Assembly: GCA_964421355.1 (NCBI GenBank)
Contig: CAYQWX010000003.1
Coordinates: 9,877 to 73,876, forward strand
Direction: 5' to 3'
Origin: JALTDM01 sp964421355
GTDB lineage: Bacteria; Bacteroidota; Bacteroidia; Bacteroidales; JALTDM01
DNA length: 64,000 bases
The notes beneath the pieces are model-generated. The model worked only from the letters and a program-made list of their open reading frames with translations, was not told the DNA's origin and made no database searches. Of the stretch, positions 9,768-19,030 are shown piece after piece. The position numbers were made by a program, and so were the translations under genes. Every line of letters begins with the position of its first letter. Within the stretch, counting starts at the first letter, position 1.

Positions 9768-10367
9768 ATGACAAAAATTGAACAACTTGACATATTAAAA
9801 ACAGAAGTATTATCCTGCAATAAATGCAAACTAAGCAATACACGCAATAAAGTTGTATTTGGAGAAGGTAATCCAGACGAAGGGATTTTATTAATAGGAG
9901 AAGGACCAGGAGCAGAAGAAGACAAAACAGGAAGACCATTTGTCGGACGCTCCGGACAATTATTGGATAAAATGTTGGAAGCCGCAGGGTTCAACCGGAA
10001 AGAACATGTGTTTATAGCCAATATAGTAAAATGTCGCCCTCCACAAAACAGAACACCCGAACCAGATGAAAGAGAAGCATGTTTGCCATACTTACACAAA
10101 CAAATAGAAATAATAGACCCTAAGATAATAGTATTACTCGGAGCAACTGCACTAAAGCTATTAGACGAAAAAGTAAAACTAAAAGAAGTAAAAGGAGAAT
10201 GGATTATGTGGAACGGGAAAGTGCTAATGCCTACTTATCACCCTTCCGCTTTATTAAGAAATCCCAACTTTAAAAAGGAAGCATGGGAACACATAAAAAA
10301 AGTATTTTTCAAATATAGAGAAATAATAAATCCTAATCACACATCACCACACATACCTATAAAATGA
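9768..10367 (+). CDS. Type-4 (family 4) uracil-DNA glycosylase, [4Fe-4S]
   Basis: 199 residues. It removes uracil from DNA arising by cytosine deamination, starting base excision repair. Four cysteines with the family spacing (Cys17, Cys20, Cys89, Cys105) should bind the iron-sulfur cluster. The active-site loop GEGPGAEEDKTGRPFVGRSG (~44-63) and the later HPSALL block are intact. The gene begins 14 bases after the secreted protein and its stop overlaps lpxK by four bases, so it leads the repair/LPS/nucleoside run on this strand. Confidence 0.95.
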   Translation: MTKIEQLDILKTEVLSCNKCKLSNTRNKVVFGEGNPDEGILLIGEGPGAEEDKTGRPFVGRSGQLLDKMLEAAGFNRKEHVFIANIVKCRPPQNRTPEPDEREACLPYLHKQIEIIDPKIIVLLGATALKLLDEKVKLKEVKGEWIMWNGKVLMPTYHPSALLRNPNFKKEAWEHIKKVFFKYREIINPNHTSPHIPIK

Positions 10368-11461
10368 TAGAAAATAAATTTTTGAAAATATTATTTTACC
10401 CAATTGCTTTTCTATACGGAATAATAATAAGCATACGCCATAAATTTTATGATTTTCATATAATAAAATCTTATGAATTTGCAGACCATATAATTAATGT
10501 AGGAAATCTATCTGTAGGAGGAGTAGGAAAAACTCCAATGGTAGAATATTTAACGGAATTTTTTCTAAAAAATAATTATAATGTAATAGTAATAAGTAGA
10601 GGATATAGACGTAAGCTTGGAGGACTCACTGTTGTATTACCCGAATCCAGTTGGGAAATAGCAGGAGATGAACCCGCCCAAATAAAACAAAAATTCCCAG
10701 AAGCCCACGTAATAGTAAATTCTAATAGAATAGAAGCTATTAAATATGCAAAAAAACATTTTTTTGAAAAAGAAAAAAGAAATATTATAATATTAGACGA
10801 TGCTTTTCAATACAGAAAAATAACCGGCACATTCAACATCTTGCTAATAGACATAAACAAAATGATTGATGAAGACTATTATATACCGGTAGGAACTCTG
10901 CGTGACAATCCCTCCCAAAAGAAAAAAGCCAATATTATTGTTTTTACAAAATGTCAAAAAGAACTATCATCTATTGAAAAACGCACTTATATAAATAGAT
11001 TACAACTCAGAACATATCAACGACCATATTTTTCAAAAATAATATATAAAGACTTACTACCTGCATTTTCAAATACTTATGTCCTTAAACTCAAAAACAT
11101 AACCTCCGACTATCATATATTATTAGTTACAGCAATAGCAAAACCACAATATCTAATTTCGTTTCTGCAAAACTATACAAACAACATTATACATATCAAA
11201 TATGCTGACCATTATGAGTTTACAGAAAACGATTTTATAGAAATAAACAATAGATTTAATAAAATAAAAACTCCAAAACGTTTCATCCTTACTACAGAAA
11301 AAGATTATGTAAGAATGAAAGATTCACAAGGAGTAGAACTTATAAAAAATTATCCGGTATATTATTTACCTATAAAAAATGACTTTTTAACAAACGAAGA
11401 AAAAGAAATGTTTAACAAACAAATTTTAGCCTATGTTAACAAAAATTTTGCAATCAGTTGA
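10364..11461 (+). CDS. lpxK: Tetraacyldisaccharide 4'-kinase
   Basis: 365 residues. LpxK phosphorylates the 4' position of the tetraacyl disaccharide in lipid A synthesis on the cytoplasmic face of the inner membrane. Features: an N-terminal hydrophobic helix (~9-24), the Walker A-like motif NLSVGGVGKTP (48-58), then DDAFQYR with its conserved Asp/Gln and a C-terminal TTEKDYVRM block. Length fits the family. ATGA overlap with the UDG upstream. Its 3' end is overlapped by 29 bases by the next gene. Confidence 0.95.
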   Translation: MIENKFLKILFYPIAFLYGIIISIRHKFYDFHIIKSYEFADHIINVGNLSVGGVGKTPMVEYLTEFFLKNNYNVIVISRGYRRKLGGLTVVLPESSWEIAGDEPAQIKQKFPEAHVIVNSNRIEAIKYAKKHFFEKEKRNIIILDDAFQYRKITGTFNILLIDINKMIDEDYYIPVGTLRDNPSQKKKANIIVFTKCQKELSSIEKRTYINRLQLRTYQRPYFSKIIYKDLLPAFSNTYVLKLKNITSDYHILLVTAIAKPQYLISFLQNYTNNIIHIKYADHYEFTENDFIEINNRFNKIKTPKRFILTTEKDYVRMKDSQGVELIKNYPVYYLPIKNDFLTNEEKEMFNKQILAYVNKNFAIS

Positions 11462-12248
11462 TTACTTAAAAACAAAAATCAAGCAAACACCGGAAATCGG
11501 AATAATATTAGGAACCGGTCTTGGAGGATTAGTTGAAAAAATAGAACGGGAAGCAACTATTCCATATTCGGAAATCCCTAATTTTCCAATATCAACAGTA
11601 AAAGGGCATAGTGGCAACCTGATTTTTGGAAAATTAAACGGGAAAAATGTAGTAGCAATGCAAGGACGCTTTCATTATTACGAAGGCTATTCTGCACAAG
11701 AAATCACATTCCCAGTAAGAGTAATGAAATACCTTGGCATAAAAGTATTATTTGTATCCAATGCAAGTGGAGGAGTAAATCCTGAATTTGAAATAGGTGA
11801 TATAATGATTATTACAGACCATATCAACTTAATACCTAATCCACTTATTGGTCCCAACGATGATAGATTAGGACCACGCTTTCCCGATATGAGTGAAGCT
11901 TACGACAAAAAAATGATAAAAACAGTAGAACAAATTGCAGAAACATTAAACATCACAATAAGAAAAGGAGTATATTGTGCTGTAACAGGTCCAACTTTTG
12001 AAACTCCAGCAGAATACAAGCACTTTAGGACAATAGGTGCTGATGCAGTAGGGATGTCCACAGTACCGGAAGTAATAGTAGCAAGACACATGAATTTACC
12101 TGTATTTGCAGTTTCAATAATAACAGATTTAGGTGTACCCGGTAAAATAGTAGAAGTGAGCCACGAAGAAGTAGTAAAAGCCGCAAGTAAATCAGAAAGT
12201 AAAATGACATTAATAATCAAAGAACTTATAGGAAAATTGGATTTATAA
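11433..12248 (+). CDS. Purine nucleoside phosphorylase (PNP-I, trimeric type)
   Basis: 271 residues. It cleaves purine (deoxy)nucleosides with phosphate to base and (deoxy)ribose-1-phosphate. Motifs: the phosphate-binding opening IGIILGTGLGGLV (~21-33), KGHSGNL, GRFHYYEGYS, the NASGGVNP block, and the purine-site GPTFETPAE and AVGMSTVPEVI blocks near 190-215. The start lies 29 bases inside lpxK. The usual family N-terminus (a YL helix before IGIILG) is complete only from this Met, so the overlap looks real. It precedes mqnC. Hypoxanthine-releasing steps of the futalosine pathway are chemically related, but the PNP-I motifs favour ordinary salvage. Confidence 0.93.
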   Translation: MLTKILQSVDYLKTKIKQTPEIGIILGTGLGGLVEKIEREATIPYSEIPNFPISTVKGHSGNLIFGKLNGKNVVAMQGRFHYYEGYSAQEITFPVRVMKYLGIKVLFVSNASGGVNPEFEIGDIMIITDHINLIPNPLIGPNDDRLGPRFPDMSEAYDKKMIKTVEQIAETLNITIRKGVYCAVTGPTFETPAEYKHFRTIGADAVGMSTVPEVIVARHMNLPVFAVSIITDLGVPGKIVEVSHEEVVKAASKSESKMTLIIKELIGKLDL

Positions 12249-12258
12249 AACACATAAA

Positions 12259-13371
12259 ATGCAAAATAACACTATAAATATTCTCCTTTCAAAAGCCTTG
12301 GAAGGAGAATTTCTTTCTTTGGAAGAAGGAGTTAAACTTTGGAAAGAAGCCTCAATTCCACAACTTATGTGGACTGCCAATGAAATAAGAAAACAAAAAA
12401 CAAATAATAGTAGCATAGTTGGCTGGATAATAGACCGAAACATAAATATCACCAATATATGTATTGCCCAATGTGAATTTTGCAATTTCTACAGGCGACC
12501 GGGCTCAGAAGATGGCTATATAACTACAATGAACGAATATATAGAAAAAATAGATGAACTCTATGAACTTGGTGGAAATCAAATCTTACTTCAAGGTGGA
12601 TTACATCCAAAATTAGGACTGGACTATTACAAAGGTCTTTTTCGCATGCTAAAAGACATGTATCCTGACTTAAAACTACATGCACTTGGACCTGCCGAAA
12701 TACACCACATAGCAAGAATGGAAGGAAAAGATTATGAATATGTATTACGAACACTAATAGACGCAGGCTTAGATAGTTTACCGGGAGCAGGAGCAGAAAT
12801 ATTAAGCGATAGAGTAAGAAATACAATATCAAAAGGAAAATGCAACACCCAACAATGGTTAGATGTAATGAAAGTTGCACATAAATTAAACATGCCAACT
12901 TCCGCTACAATGATGTTTGGACACATAGAAACTATTGAAGAACGGATAAATCACCTGATTCTCATAAGAGATTTACAAGCTCAAAAACCAAAAAATAGTT
13001 ATGGATTTTTATCTTTTATTCCTTGGCCTTTTCAAGATAAAGGCACTATACTGGCAACCAAAAGAAATATCAAAAACAATGTAACTTCACCCGAATATGT
13101 AAAAATGATAGCAATAAGCAGAATTATGCTACCTAACATACCTAACATCCAAGCTTCTTGGCTTACAGTAGGAATAAAAACTGCACAAGTCTGTTTGCAT
13201 GCAGGAGCAAATGATATGGGCTCTATCATGATAGAAGAAAATGTAGTATCGGCTGCAGGTAAAAGTATAAAAGTAAATAAAACTGAAATACAACAAGCCA
13301 TAAAAGAAGCAGGTTTTACTCCAAAACTTCGTAATCAAACTTTTAAATACTTTGACGAGGTGATACAATGA
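12259..13371 (+). CDS. mqnC: Cyclic dehypoxanthinyl futalosine synthase (radical SAM)
   Basis: 370 residues. It carries out the radical SAM cyclisation of dehypoxanthine futalosine in the futalosine route to menaquinone. The CxxxCxxC cluster motif is present (Cys68, Cys72, Cys75, in CIAQCEFCNFYR). The family-typical LLQGGLHPKLGLDYY and FIPWPFQD blocks separate it from MqnE and CofH-type relatives. Length matches. It sits 10 bases after the purine nucleoside phosphorylase and overlaps uvrB by four bases. No other mqn gene is in the window. Confidence 0.92.
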   Translation: MQNNTINILLSKALEGEFLSLEEGVKLWKEASIPQLMWTANEIRKQKTNNSSIVGWIIDRNINITNICIAQCEFCNFYRRPGSEDGYITTMNEYIEKIDELYELGGNQILLQGGLHPKLGLDYYKGLFRMLKDMYPDLKLHALGPAEIHHIARMEGKDYEYVLRTLIDAGLDSLPGAGAEILSDRVRNTISKGKCNTQQWLDVMKVAHKLNMPTSATMMFGHIETIEERINHLILIRDLQAQKPKNSYGFLSFIPWPFQDKGTILATKRNIKNNVTSPEYVKMIAISRIMLPNIPNIQASWLTVGIKTAQVCLHAGANDMGSIMIEENVVSAAGKSIKVNKTEIQQAIKEAGFTPKLRNQTFKYFDEVIQ

Positions 13372-15395
13372 ATAAATTCAAACTTGTTTCATCATTCAAA
13401 CCCACAGGCGATCAGCCAGAAGCAATTGAAAAATTAGTAAATGGATTAGTAAAAGGAGAAAAATATCAGACATTACTTGGAGTAACAGGCTCGGGAAAAA
13501 CTTTTACAATGGCAAATGTTATTGCCAAAGTAAATCGCCCCACACTTATACTAAGCCACAATAAAACATTAGCTGCTCAACTATACGGAGAGTTCAAACA
13601 ATTTTTTCCCGAAAATGCCGTAGAATACTTTGTTTCATATTACGACTACTATCAACCCGAAGCTTATTTGCCTACTACAGACACATACATAGAAAAAGAT
13701 TTATCAATAAACGAACAAATAGAAAAATTGCGTTTAAGCACCACCTCTGCCCTATTATCAGGACGAAGAGACATCATAGTAGTATCCTCAGTATCATGCC
13801 TATACGGCATTGGCAATCCTGAAGACTTCCGCAGTAACACAGTTCATATAAAACGAGGACAACCATTGGACCGCAACTTCTTTTTAAGACAACTTGTAAA
13901 TGCTCTTTATTTTCGCACAGACGGAGAACTCAAACGAGGTTCTTTTAGAGTAATCGGAGATATAGTAGATATACTCATTCCTTATGAAGAATTTATAATA
14001 CGTGTAAGTTTTTGGGACAACGAAATAGAAGATATTCTTGTAATAATGCCTGATACAGGAGAAGTAATAGACCAACCTGAACAAATGTATATTTATCCTG
14101 CAAGCATTTTTGTAACCACTCAAGAAAGAATAAACAGAGCCATAAATCAAATACTGGAAGATTTAAATAAGCAAGTAAAACTATTTGAAGAACAAGGCAA
14201 AAAATTGGAAGCAAAAAGACTTTATGAAAGAGTAACATTTGATATAGAAATGATAAAAGAATTAGGCTATTGTTCAGGAATAGAAAACTACTCCAGATAC
14301 TTTGACGGTAGAGCACCCGGTAGCCGTCCTTTCTGCTTATTAGACTACTTCCCTGATGATTTTCTTACAATAATAGACGAAAGCCATGTTACTATTCCAC
14401 AAATAAGAGCAATGTATGGAGGCGATCATTCTCGCAAAAAAGTACTTGTAGAATATGGATTTAGACTACCTGCCGCTATTGATAACAGACCACTAAAATT
14501 TGAAGAGTTTGAACAACTTACCAACCAAACAATTTATGTAAGTGCAACCCCTGGAGATTATGAAATTAAAAAATCAAAAGGCATTGTTGTAGAACAACTT
14601 ATTCGCCCAACAGGACTATTAGATCCGGAAATAGAAGTAAGACCATCAGAAAATCAGATAGATGATTTAATGGCAGAAATACAAAAAAGAATAGAAAAAA
14701 AACAAAGAGTATTGGTAACCACTCTCACCAAAAGAATGGCAGAAGAACTTACAGCATATTTAGTAGATTACAGAATTCGCACTCAATACATACATTCCGA
14801 TATAGATACATTAGAACGCGTAGATATACTTGATAATTTACGTACAGGCAAAATTGATGTATTAGTAGGAGTAAACTTACTAAGAGAAGGGCTTGACCTT
14901 CCAGAAGTATCACTTGTAGCAATACTTGATGCAGACAAAGAAGGTTTTTTGCGAAGTGAAAAAGCTCTTACCCAAGTAGCAGGACGAGCAGCACGCAACA
15001 GTGAAGGTAAAGTAATAATGTATGCCGATAAAATTACCGACTCCATGCAAAAAGTAATCGACGAAACCAACAGAAGACGTGAAATACAAATAAAATACAA
15101 TCAAAAACATGGTATTGTTCCCCAAACAATTATCAAATCTCATAAGTCAATAATGGCAAATACTACCAAAGAAACTCAATACTATATAGAATCGGAAAAA
15201 AATAACATCGCTGCCGATCCTATAGTAAAATATATGAGTAAAACTCAAATGGAAAAAACACTTGAAAAACTTAAAAACGACATGAATAGCGCTGCCGAAA
15301 ATTTAGAATTTATAGAAGCCGCAAAAATACGAGATGAATACTTCCAATTAAAAAAACTATACGAAGAAACTTTTGGGAAAAAATATAAAAATTAA
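13368..15395 (+). CDS. uvrB: Excinuclease ABC subunit B
   Basis: 675 residues, full length. UvrB is the damage-verifying helicase-like subunit of nucleotide excision repair, loaded by UvrA and cut with UvrC. Visible: Walker A GVTGSGKT (38-45), the beta-hairpin YDYYQPEAYLP (~92-102), the DESH box, helicase motif VAGRAARN, and a C-terminal UVR domain (~630-665). The start overlaps mqnC (ATGA). It ends the plus-strand run and is followed by a hairpin shared with the convergent aconitase gene. Confidence 0.97.
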   Translation: MNKFKLVSSFKPTGDQPEAIEKLVNGLVKGEKYQTLLGVTGSGKTFTMANVIAKVNRPTLILSHNKTLAAQLYGEFKQFFPENAVEYFVSYYDYYQPEAYLPTTDTYIEKDLSINEQIEKLRLSTTSALLSGRRDIIVVSSVSCLYGIGNPEDFRSNTVHIKRGQPLDRNFFLRQLVNALYFRTDGELKRGSFRVIGDIVDILIPYEEFIIRVSFWDNEIEDILVIMPDTGEVIDQPEQMYIYPASIFVTTQERINRAINQILEDLNKQVKLFEEQGKKLEAKRLYERVTFDIEMIKELGYCSGIENYSRYFDGRAPGSRPFCLLDYFPDDFLTIIDESHVTIPQIRAMYGGDHSRKKVLVEYGFRLPAAIDNRPLKFEEFEQLTNQTIYVSATPGDYEIKKSKGIVVEQLIRPTGLLDPEIEVRPSENQIDDLMAEIQKRIEKKQRVLVTTLTKRMAEELTAYLVDYRIRTQYIHSDIDTLERVDILDNLRTGKIDVLVGVNLLREGLDLPEVSLVAILDADKEGFLRSEKALTQVAGRAARNSEGKVIMYADKITDSMQKVIDETNRRREIQIKYNQKHGIVPQTIIKSHKSIMANTTKETQYYIESEKNNIAADPIVKYMSKTQMEKTLEKLKNDMNSAAENLEFIEAAKIRDEYFQLKKLYEETFGKKYKN

Positions 15396-15405
15396 TCCAA
15401 ATGAA

Positions 15406-15436
15406 AAGAGGGCGTTCAATAAATTGTCGCCCTCTT
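15406..15436. terminator. Hairpin between convergent uvrB and aconitase genes
   Basis: AAGAGGGCG at 15406-15414 pairs with CGCCCTCTT at 15428-15436: a perfect 9-bp, GC-rich stem with a 13-base loop, ten bases after the uvrB stop. On the minus strand it is followed by a T-rich run (TTCATTT), so it best fits termination of the aconitase transcript but can serve both genes. Confidence 0.75.
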
Positions 15437-15459
15437 CATCACCATAAGTAAAAAAACTT

Positions 15460-17418
15460 TTATTTCTTTTTATCAAACTTATCTTTTATGTATTTGAGTA
15501 TTCCTCCTGCTTTTATCATTTCCACTTGTCTTTCATTAAGACCGTGTTTTACAGGTATTTCCACATTACCATTTACCTTTAATATAAGTATATTATCATC
15601 TCCCGGTGCAAAATTAGAAGTATCTATTTCTACATCATCTCCTTGTTTTATCTTTTCATAATCTTCAGGGTTTACAAATACCAAAGGTAAAATACCAAAG
15701 TTAACAAGGTTAGCATGGTGTATTCTTGAAAAAGATTTCACTACTACAGCTTTCACTCCCAAATACATAGGAGCAATAGCAGCATGTTCTCTTGATGAAC
15801 CTTGTCCGTAATTTTCTCCACCAACTATTATTCCGCCACCTTTTTCTTCTTTTACTTTAAGTGCTCTATCTGCAAAAGTTTCATCAATTATGCTATACAC
15901 AAATTTTGATATTGCAGGTATATTAGACCTCAAAGGCAACACTTTTGCCCCAGCAGGCATAATATGGTCTGTTGTTATATTATCTTCCACTTTAAGCAAC
16001 ACTTCTGCAGCTATTTTATCTTGCAATGGTTCTTTGTAGCCCACATAATTAATAGTAGGAGCTTTAAACACTTCTACTTCTTCAGGAAATGCGGCAGGAG
16101 CTATCACCATAGAATCATCTATTTCAAAATGATCCGGTAATGCTATACGAATAGGATTTAATCCTAAATTTCTCGGATCTGTAATTTGTCCTGTCATAGC
16201 AGCAGCTGCCGCTACTTCAGGAGAAGCTAAATAAACTCCCGCATCTTTAGTGCCTGAACGTCCATAAAAGTTTCTGTTAAATGTTCTAACAGAAACTCCT
16301 TTTGAAGGAGGTGCAAAACCCATACCGATACATGGTCCACAAGCATTTTCCAAAAATCTAAATCCTGCTTCTAACAACTTATCATAAGCCCCTTCCTTAG
16401 TAATCATATGAAGCACTTGTTTACTACCTGGAGATATTGCAGCAGTAACAAGAGGATAAACAGGTCTATCTGCATATTCAAACATTTTGGCAACAGTCAT
16501 CAAATCCCTATATGAAGAATTGGTACACGAACCAATAGCTACTTGATGTACTTTTAAGCCTTCAACTTCTTTTACTTTTTTCACATTATCCGGTGAATGA
16601 GGAAGAGCTATCATCGGTTCCAATTCATCCAAATTTATTTCTACTACTTCATCGTAGGTAGCATCAGGATCTGCTTCTAATCTCCTCCATTGAGATTCGC
16701 GTCCCTCAGCTTTCATAAATAAATATGTTTGTTCATCACTCGGGAATATAGAAGTTGTTGCACCTAATTCCGCTCCCATATTAGTAATCGTTGCACGTTC
16801 TGGCACAGTCAATTCTTTAACACCAGGTCCTCCGTATTCAAATATCTTTCTTACTCCTCCTTTTACAGACAATCTCCTTAAAAGTTCAAGAATAATATCC
16901 TTAGCAGAAACAAAAGGTTGTAATTTGCCTACAAGATTTACTTTTACCACTTTGGGCATAATAAGATAAAAAGGTTCACCTGCCATTGCAAGCGCTACAT
17001 CCATACCTCCCGCACCAATAGCTAATGCTCCAATACCTCCTGATGTAGGAGTATGAGAATCGGAACCTAACAAAGTTTTTCCGGGAATAGCAAACCTTTC
17101 TACATTTAATTGATGACAAATACCATTGCCTGCTTTACTATAATAAATACCATATTTAGCAGCTACAGTTTGTAAAAACAAATGGTCATTTGCATTTTCA
17201 GGACCTCCTGCTTGTAATGTATTATGATCCACATAAGAAACTGATAACTCCGTTTGTACTTTGGGCAATCCTATTGCTTGAAAATGTAAATATGCCATCG
17301 TACCCGTAGCATCTTGCGTAAGAGTATGATCTATTCTTATACCAATATTTTTCCCCGCCTCCATGGTGCCTTCTACCAAGTGGGCTTTGATAATCTTTTG
17401 TACTATGTTCAATCCCAT
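15460..17418 (-). CDS. Aconitate hydratase
   Basis: 652 residues. It interconverts citrate and isocitrate through a [4Fe-4S] cluster. Cluster cysteines appear in GSCTNSSYRD (~295) and in CGPCIGMG (~358-361). The DSHTPTSGGIGALAIG and DHIMPAG blocks and the C-terminal swivel domain GQGSSREHAA are intact. It is shorter than E. coli AcnA/AcnB and fits the single-chain mitochondrial/Aquifex-like group. It is divergent from citrate synthase, which makes its substrate, with 152 bases between the two starts. Its own -7 element is at 17448. Confidence 0.95.
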   Translation of the reverse strand: MGLNIVQKIIKAHLVEGTMEAGKNIGIRIDHTLTQDATGTMAYLHFQAIGLPKVQTELSVSYVDHNTLQAGGPENANDHLFLQTVAAKYGIYYSKAGNGICHQLNVERFAIPGKTLLGSDSHTPTSGGIGALAIGAGGMDVALAMAGEPFYLIMPKVVKVNLVGKLQPFVSAKDIILELLRRLSVKGGVRKIFEYGGPGVKELTVPERATITNMGAELGATTSIFPSDEQTYLFMKAEGRESQWRRLEADPDATYDEVVEINLDELEPMIALPHSPDNVKKVKEVEGLKVHQVAIGSCTNSSYRDLMTVAKMFEYADRPVYPLVTAAISPGSKQVLHMITKEGAYDKLLEAGFRFLENACGPCIGMGFAPPSKGVSVRTFNRNFYGRSGTKDAGVYLASPEVAAAAAMTGQITDPRNLGLNPIRIALPDHFEIDDSMVIAPAAFPEEVEVFKAPTINYVGYKEPLQDKIAAEVLLKVEDNITTDHIMPAGAKVLPLRSNIPAISKFVYSIIDETFADRALKVKEEKGGGIIVGGENYGQGSSREHAAIAPMYLGVKAVVVKSFSRIHHANLVNFGILPLVFVNPEDYEKIKQGDDVEIDTSNFAPGDDNILILKVNGNVEIPVKHGLNERQVEMIKAGGILKYIKDKFDKKK

Positions 17419-17447
17419 TTTTATTTATTTTTTAAGATGTTATGGCA

Positions 17448-17455
17448 CAAATATA
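17448..17455 (-). promoter_or_regulatory. Putative -7 promoter element of the aconitase gene
   Basis: TATATTTG on the minus strand (TAnnTTTG), 30 bases upstream of the aconitase ATG, in the region divergent from citrate synthase. A one-mismatch TATATTTT at 17527-17534 (plus) might serve citrate synthase. Confidence 0.5.
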
Positions 17456-17570
17456 CAAATAAGATAAATTTGTTTAATATTTTTCTATAAATTATTTAGA
17501 GAATTATTTCTTTATATAAAAAAATATATATTTTTACCCAGACTTATAACAAATAAAATTTTTAAGTATT

Positions 17571-18884
17571 ATGGAAAATACAAAACTATTTCAAAAACTA
17601 TCAGAAAAAATTGAAGCACATCGTCCAAGAACAACCCGCTTGTTAAAAGAATTTGGCGATGTAAAAGCCGATGAAGTAAAAATTAGACAAATAATCGGTG
17701 GAATGCGAGGAGTAAAAGTACTTGTAACTGATATCTCTTATTTAGACCCTTATGAAGGAATTAGATACAGAGGATTAACATTGCCTGAAGTATTTGAAAA
17801 ATTACCAAAACCTGAAGGGAAAGAATATCCTTATGTAGAAGGATTATTTTATTTATTATTAACAGGCGAAGTTCCAACACAAGAAGAAGTAAACGAACTG
17901 ATAGAATTGTTCAAAGAACATAGAAAATTACCTCAATATGTAATAGATGTATTAAGAGCAATGCCAGCAGATAGCCATCCAATGGCAATGTTTGCAACAG
18001 CAGTAGTCGCAATGCAAAGAGAATCAAAATTCGCTGAATTTTACAGAGAAGGATTTAATAAAATGGAAGCATGGAAATATATGCTAAAAGATGCAATAGA
18101 AATATTAGCCAAACTTCCTATGATTGCAGCATACATATATCGTAGAAAATATAAAGGAGACATCCATATTCCTGAAGATACAAATTTAGACTTTGGAGGT
18201 AATTTTGCTCATATGATGGGAATACCTACTCCTTATGACGAAGTGGCAAGAATGTATTTTATAATCCATGCTGACCATGAAAGTGGTAATGTATCTGCTC
18301 ATACAGGACATTTGGTTGCTTCTGCTTTATCTGATGCTTATTATTCAATATCCGCAATGTTAGATGGCTTGGCAGGACCATTACACGGATTAGCAAATCA
18401 AGAAGTGTTAAGATGGATACAAGGAGTAATGGAAAAAATGGGAGATAAACTTCCAAGTGAAGAAGATATGAAAAAATTTGTATGGGATACATTAAATTCA
18501 GGCCAAGTAATACCAGGATTTGGACATGCTGTATTAAGAAAAACAGATCCTCGTTATATGGTTCAAAGAGAATTTGCCCTCAAACACATGAAAGATGATA
18601 TATTATTCAAATATGTTGACTTACTATATAAAGTAGTACCACCTATTTTGGTAGAACAAGGTAAAGCAAAAAATCCATGGCCTAATGTAGATGCTCATTC
18701 TGGAGTGGTACAATGGTATTATGGACTAAAAGAATATGATTTTTACACAGTACTATTTGGTGTAGGCAGAGCAATAGGTGTATTATCTAATATTGTATGG
18801 GACAGGGCTTTAGGTTACCCAATAGAAAGACCTAAGTCTATTACAACAGATATGTTGGAAGAAATAGCTGGAATGAAAAAATAA
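17571..18884 (+). CDS. gltA: Citrate synthase
   Basis: 437 residues. It condenses oxaloacetate and acetyl-CoA into citrate. Catalytic regions are visible: HADHESGNVSAHTG (~233-246), the GLAGPLHGLANQE block (~266-278, substrate histidine), the signature PGFGHAVLRKTDPRY (~316-330) and a late VDAHSGVV block with the catalytic-type aspartate. It belongs with the longer, eukaryote-like citrate synthases found in Bacteroidota. Monocistronic: divergent from aconitase and followed by a strong terminator. The symbol is given by function; nothing suggests a methylcitrate synthase. Confidence 0.94.
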   Translation: MENTKLFQKLSEKIEAHRPRTTRLLKEFGDVKADEVKIRQIIGGMRGVKVLVTDISYLDPYEGIRYRGLTLPEVFEKLPKPEGKEYPYVEGLFYLLLTGEVPTQEEVNELIELFKEHRKLPQYVIDVLRAMPADSHPMAMFATAVVAMQRESKFAEFYREGFNKMEAWKYMLKDAIEILAKLPMIAAYIYRRKYKGDIHIPEDTNLDFGGNFAHMMGIPTPYDEVARMYFIIHADHESGNVSAHTGHLVASALSDAYYSISAMLDGLAGPLHGLANQEVLRWIQGVMEKMGDKLPSEEDMKKFVWDTLNSGQVIPGFGHAVLRKTDPRYMVQREFALKHMKDDILFKYVDLLYKVVPPILVEQGKAKNPWPNVDAHSGVVQWYYGLKEYDFYTVLFGVGRAIGVLSNIVWDRALGYPIERPKSITTDMLEEIAGMKK

Positions 18885-18908
18885 AATAATTTTATAAACT
18901 TTTAATTT

Positions 18909-18949
18909 AAAGGGCTGTGATTTTTTCAACAGCCCTTTTTTATTTTTTT
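18909..18949 (+). terminator. Rho-independent terminator of citrate synthase
   Basis: AAAGGGCTGT at 18909-18918 pairs with ACAGCCCTTT at 18929-18938 around a 10-base loop, followed by a long T-rich tract to 18949. It begins 24 bases after the citrate synthase stop. Confidence 0.92.
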
Positions 18950-19014
18950 AACTTTAAAAATAAAATACGCAACTTTTACCATAGCTTTTCGTTTTCTTAT
19001 CAAAATTATTTATT

Positions 19015-19022
19015 TATTTTTG
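19015..19022 (+). promoter_or_regulatory. Putative -7 promoter element of the first type-B cargo gene
   Basis: TATTTTTG (TAnnTTTG) ends eight bases before the ATG at 19031. If this is the promoter, the transcript would start at or within a few bases of the start codon, giving an almost leaderless mRNA. Confidence 0.4.
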
Positions 19023-19030
19023 TATCAACA

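Noticed and set aside
18917..19030. Upstream start of the first type-B cargo gene
   Set aside because: These codons lie over the citrate synthase terminator and before the -7 element, and they would destroy the signal peptide. The ATG at 19031 is preferred.
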